Below the pieces are notes generated by a model. That model saw only the letters and a list, made by a program, of their open reading frames with translations, was not told the origin of the DNA and searched no databases. Made by a program: the position numbers and the translations under genes. Below are positions 63,713-64,000 of a stretch of DNA of 64,000 bases, piece after piece. This DNA comes from Glomus cerebriforme. Lineage: Eukaryota; Glomeromycota; Glomeromycetes; Glomerales; Glomeraceae. Location of the stretch: NCBI GenBank assembly GCA_003550305.1, contig QKYT01000018.1, positions 339,695-403,694 on the forward strand. Reading direction: 5' to 3'. The first letter of the stretch is position 1. Each line of letters starts with the position of its first letter.

Positions 63713-64000
63713 ATGGAACAAAATTATCTTAGTGACGATGTATTTGAACAAATAAAAGATTTTAAACATATTTGGTTAACTAAAGAACAAGAATTGTTAA
63801 TTGATAAACTAATATTAAATGAAGAATTAAAAGAACGTTATAAAAAATATGGTTTATGTAGGGAATGTAAACAACCTAATATTTATACTGGATGGTGTAA
63901 TGTATGTAACGCAAAACATTTTCAACAAAATTTCAAAAATTGGACCAGTGGTAATGATGATATTGACAAATTTATTCAAGATACTCAGCTATCAGCAACT
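63713..64000 (+). CDS. Kinase-family protein, N-terminus only (cut by window edge)
   Basis: The ATG at 63713 opens a frame that runs intact to the edge (96 codons). It contains EQIKDFKHIWLTKEQELLID, a Cys4 module YGLCRECKQPN and WCNVCNAKHFQQNFK, then WTSGNDDIDKFIQ. This short zinc-ribbon-like N-terminus is characteristic of a large kinase family in Rhizophagus, in which the kinase domain follows. The kinase domain itself is beyond the window, so the activity is inference. The adjacent kinase pseudogene supports a tandem cluster. Confidence 0.8.
   Translation, partial: MEQNYLSDDVFEQIKDFKHIWLTKEQELLIDKLILNEELKERYKKYGLCRECKQPNIYTGWCNVCNAKHFQQNFKNWTSGNDDIDKFIQDTQLSAT

Overview
The window looks like a Glomeromycotina (arbuscular mycorrhizal) fungal genome, most likely Rhizophagus or a close relative. 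The DNA is very AT-rich. Genes have many short introns with GTAAGT-like donors and T-rich/TAG acceptors. Typical of these genomes, there are F-box/LRR proteins, a protein-kinase family with a short Cys-rich N-terminal module, an Argonaute, and many decayed transposons. The organism call is inference from gene content and style.

Layout. 1-2.1 kb: decayed Mutator-like (MULE/FAR1-type) transposase with a zinc knuckle, cut by the left edge. 2.8-5.6 kb (-): nicastrin, a gamma-secretase subunit rarely expected in fungi. 6.2-8.7 kb (+): PC-esterase/CAS1-type O-acetyltransferase-like membrane protein, whose true start lies in a small upstream exon. 9.0-9.5 kb (-): small two-exon cell-surface protein. 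10.7-14.6 kb (+): nine-exon von Willebrand A protein. 14.9-22.7 kb (-): THADA/Trm732-like tRNA-methylation cofactor. 23.5-24.1 kb (+): small secreted protein. 24.8-32.6 kb (-): largest subunit of TFIIIC (Tfc3/GTF3C1 type). 33.0-34.0 kb (-): secreted CREG-like protein.

35-46 kb is a transposon graveyard: a foldback element, a decayed LINE with an RNase H remnant, and a nested pair of DNA transposons. The inner element (41282-44495) has near-identical TIRs of about 94 bp, TA target duplications, a decayed DDE_3 transposase on the minus strand and a complete SAM-domain passenger gene on the plus strand. It sits inside a hAT-type element (41219-45561) with a perfect 8-bp duplication. A small hAT-like MITE follows (45636-45851).

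47-57 kb: F-box/LRR protein (-), RFT1 (+), intronless Argonaute with an apparently complete catalytic tetrad (-), and a second F-box protein (-). 58.6-63.2 kb: mostly broken genes (LRR fragment, possible ML-domain fragment, MYND zinc-finger pseudogene, kinase pseudogene). The right edge cuts an intact-looking kinase-family gene that starts at 63713.

The housekeeping genes are unrelated in pathway and arranged as ordinary eukaryotic single genes. The most unusual content is the SAM-gene-bearing transposon, the nicastrin, and the intronless, GC-richer Argonaute.
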